Origin: Marmoricola endophyticus | Lineage (GTDB): Bacteria; Actinomycetota; Actinomycetes; Propionibacteriales; Nocardioidaceae | DNA: 64,000 bases | Assembly (NCBI RefSeq): GCF_014644415.1 | Contig: NZ_BMKQ01000001.1 | Location: 858,861 to 922,860 of the forward strand | Direction of reading: 5' to 3' | Shown here: one piece after another, positions 62,709 to 64,000 of the stretch | Position numbering within the stretch: the first letter of the stretch is position 1 | Layout: each line of letters begins with the position of its first letter | Position numbers and translations under genes: made by a program | Notes under the pieces: model-generated | The model's database searches: none | Told to the model about the DNA's origin: nothing | The model's input: only the letters and a program-made list of their open reading frames with translations

Positions 62709-64000
62709 TCAGCTCACGCTCGGCTCGTCGATCGCCCAGAACCAGTCGTTGTCCGCGTTGGTGAGCGCCCAGCGCACCCGCAGCGTCTTCGCCCCTGCGG
62801 GCAGCGTGACCGCCACGCTCGAGCGCTGCGCGACGACGTCGGCGGCGTACGTCGCGGCGGTCGTCCACGCGCCGCCGTCGACCGAGACCTGCACCTGCGC
62901 GGTCTGGTTGCCGCTGCGGCGGTAGTGGTTCCAGAACGACACGGTCGCTCTCGTCCTGCCCGACACGTCGTACGCCGGGGACACGATCCGGGAGCTGAAC
63001 GTGCCGGTGAAGGACTTGTCGGCCCACTCGTCGGAGTCGGCGACAGCGAAGACGCCGCGCTCGCGCACGTTGCCCTCACGGCCCTGGTCGGGAGCCGCGC
63101 GGGTCCAGAAGTCGTCGGTGGTGAGCGCCCACCCGCGCCACTCGGTCACACCGCCGGTGCCCATACCGGTGTTGTCGACGCTCCAGCCCGACGGCATCGA
63201 GTGCGTCCAGCCCTTGACGTCGGCGGGGACGCCGGTCTCGTCCTGCCTCGCCTGCAGCGAACCGACCATCGCGTCGAAGGGGTCGGCGGACCGGGTGGCC
63301 AGCGGCCGCCCGTCCAGCACGGCGGGCAGCGGAACACCGAACGTGGAGAGCACCTCCGCGGCGATGTCGACGTTCTTCGGGGCGATCGCGGGTGTCTGCC
63401 TGCCGATGCCCGGACCGGTCTCGAGGATGAACGAGCCGCGCTCGACAGGCGTGCTGCCGCCGTGGCCGCCGACGTCGGTGTGACCGTGGTCGGCGGTGAC
63501 GATCACCTTCCACCGCTCGCTGCTGGGGCGCGCCTGGACCGCGCGGAGAACCTGACCGAGGCGGGCGTCGGCGTCGTGGACGGCGTCGAGGTAGGCCTGC
63601 GAGGCGCCACCGGAGGCGTGACCGGCCTCGTCGACCTCGTCGAGGTGGAGGAACGAGGCGTTCGGGGCGGCGCTCGTGATCTGGTTCGCCGTGTCGGAAG
63701 CGGCCTTGGCGTCGTCCTCGGACTCCGCGCGCACCGTGTCGACCTTGCTCGTGATCAGCGGCGGGCCGGCGGATCCGTCGACGATCGGGTTCCAGCTGGC
63801 AGCGGCGAACGTCGTGAGCGACGGGTTGGCCTGCTCGAGTCGGGTCAGGAAGTCGGGGTACGACGTGATCGTGCTGCTGGTGCCCCAGGAGTTGCTCTTG
63901 ACCTGGTGCTTGTCGGGCCACACGCCGGTGAGGTTGGTCGCCCAGCCCGGCCCCGACAGCGTGGGCGCGAACGGGTTCGCGTAGAGGGTCGTACGCGCCG
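62709..64000 (-). CDS. Secreted alkaline-phosphatase-family phosphodiesterase, 5' end off the window
   Basis: At least 430 residues; the N-terminus lies beyond position 64000. The visible part is the type I phosphodiesterase/nucleotide pyrophosphatase fold: FLHLDEVDEAGHASGGASQA (metal ligands Asp and His), IVTADHGHTDVGGHGGSTPV (Asp, His, His) and NVDIAAEVLSTFGV. After about residue 270 of the visible part comes a beta-sandwich carbohydrate-binding-like domain (RIVSPAYDVSGRTRATVSFW, AQVQVSVDGGAWTTAATYAA), then the end NADNDWFWAIDEPSVS. The catalytic Thr/Ser nucleophile would be in the missing part. It is probably secreted, as in other actinobacteria. Convergent with the SDR gene. Confidence 0.85.
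   Translation of the reverse strand, partial: ARTTLYANPFAPTLSGPGWATNLTGVWPDKHQVKSNSWGTSSTITSYPDFLTRLEQANPSLTTFAAASWNPIVDGSAGPPLITSKVDTVRAESEDDAKAASDTANQITSAAPNASFLHLDEVDEAGHASGGASQAYLDAVHDADARLGQVLRAVQARPSSERWKVIVTADHGHTDVGGHGGSTPVERGSFILETGPGIGRQTPAIAPKNVDIAAEVLSTFGVPLPAVLDGRPLATRSADPFDAMVGSLQARQDETGVPADVKGWTHSMPSGWSVDNTGMGTGGVTEWRGWALTTDDFWTRAAPDQGREGNVRERGVFAVADSDEWADKSFTGTFSSRIVSPAYDVSGRTRATVSFWNHYRRSGNQTAQVQVSVDGGAWTTAATYAADVVAQRSSVAVTLPAGAKTLRVRWALTNADNDWFWAIDEPSVS

Overview
The window is a high-GC chromosomal segment of an actinobacterium, most likely a Nocardioides-like member of the Propionibacteriales. The reasons are the codon use (many TAC/GTACG contexts), an mce lipid-uptake operon, a DesA3-type desaturase, an LmeA-like lipid-binding protein, PucR regulators, many TANNNT promoters set 6-8 nt from a start codon (leaderless mRNAs), and interspersed GGTGGTCGAGC / GTCGAGACCACC repeat units. 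No rRNA, tRNA, CRISPR array, prophage or insertion sequence was seen. Species-level placement is inference.

Layout. 0.1-12.2 kb is a mixed accessory stretch: acetyltransferase, geranylgeranyl-reductase-like flavoprotein, DHFR-like and MOSC proteins, asparagine synthase, amidase, aldo/keto reductase, an antibiotic-kinase-like protein, an alpha/beta hydrolase plus MFS exporter opposite a LysR regulator, and a secreted glycerophosphodiesterase. 12.3-25.4 kb holds lepA, a second LysR gene, a TMEM175-type channel, a frameshifted hydrolase, an SDR, a CorA-like transporter, a three-gene set (FMN-binding glutamate-synthase-like protein, a pterin dehydratase/VOC fusion, pyruvate oxidase) and a kinase-fold protein. 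25.5-33.4 kb carries a secreted muralytic protein, rpsT, holA, comEC, comEA and degV. These, with lepA on one side and leuS (57-59.5 kb) on the other, are the pieces of a housekeeping block that is usually compact in actinobacteria.

34-56 kb, between degV and leuS, looks like a lipid-envelope island. Two PucR-family regulators are followed by three small secreted-protein genes. Then comes one long minus-strand operon: an ABC ATPase fused in frame to a YrbE permease, a second YrbE, MceA-F, two Mce-associated membrane proteins and a secreted protein, nearly all joined by 4-nt stop/start overlaps. Divergent from it are a ferredoxin reductase and a fatty-acid desaturase, then an LmeA-like protein and a YeeE/TsuA-type sulfur transporter. 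A GTSAC-N4-RTGAC operator occurs at the mce/desaturase divergent promoter, upstream of the pucR pair, and upstream of two secreted-protein genes. In the last three cases it lies exactly 70.5 bp from an identical TAGCGT -10 box. This ties regulators, secreted proteins and the lipid importer into one candidate regulon, which I regard as the most interesting signal here.

The right end has leuS with a compact candidate attenuator (leaderless 7-codon peptide with three consecutive Leu codons, then hairpins and a U-rich terminator), a membrane protein plus SRPBCC pair, galE, an SDR and a secreted phosphodiesterase cut by the window end. Oddities include a 1-nt frameshift in an alpha/beta hydrolase, another in the signal-peptide region of a secreted-protein paralogue, a repeat element captured as coding sequence in an Mce-associated protein, and a near-identical hairpin repeat at 4.7 and 54.7 kb.
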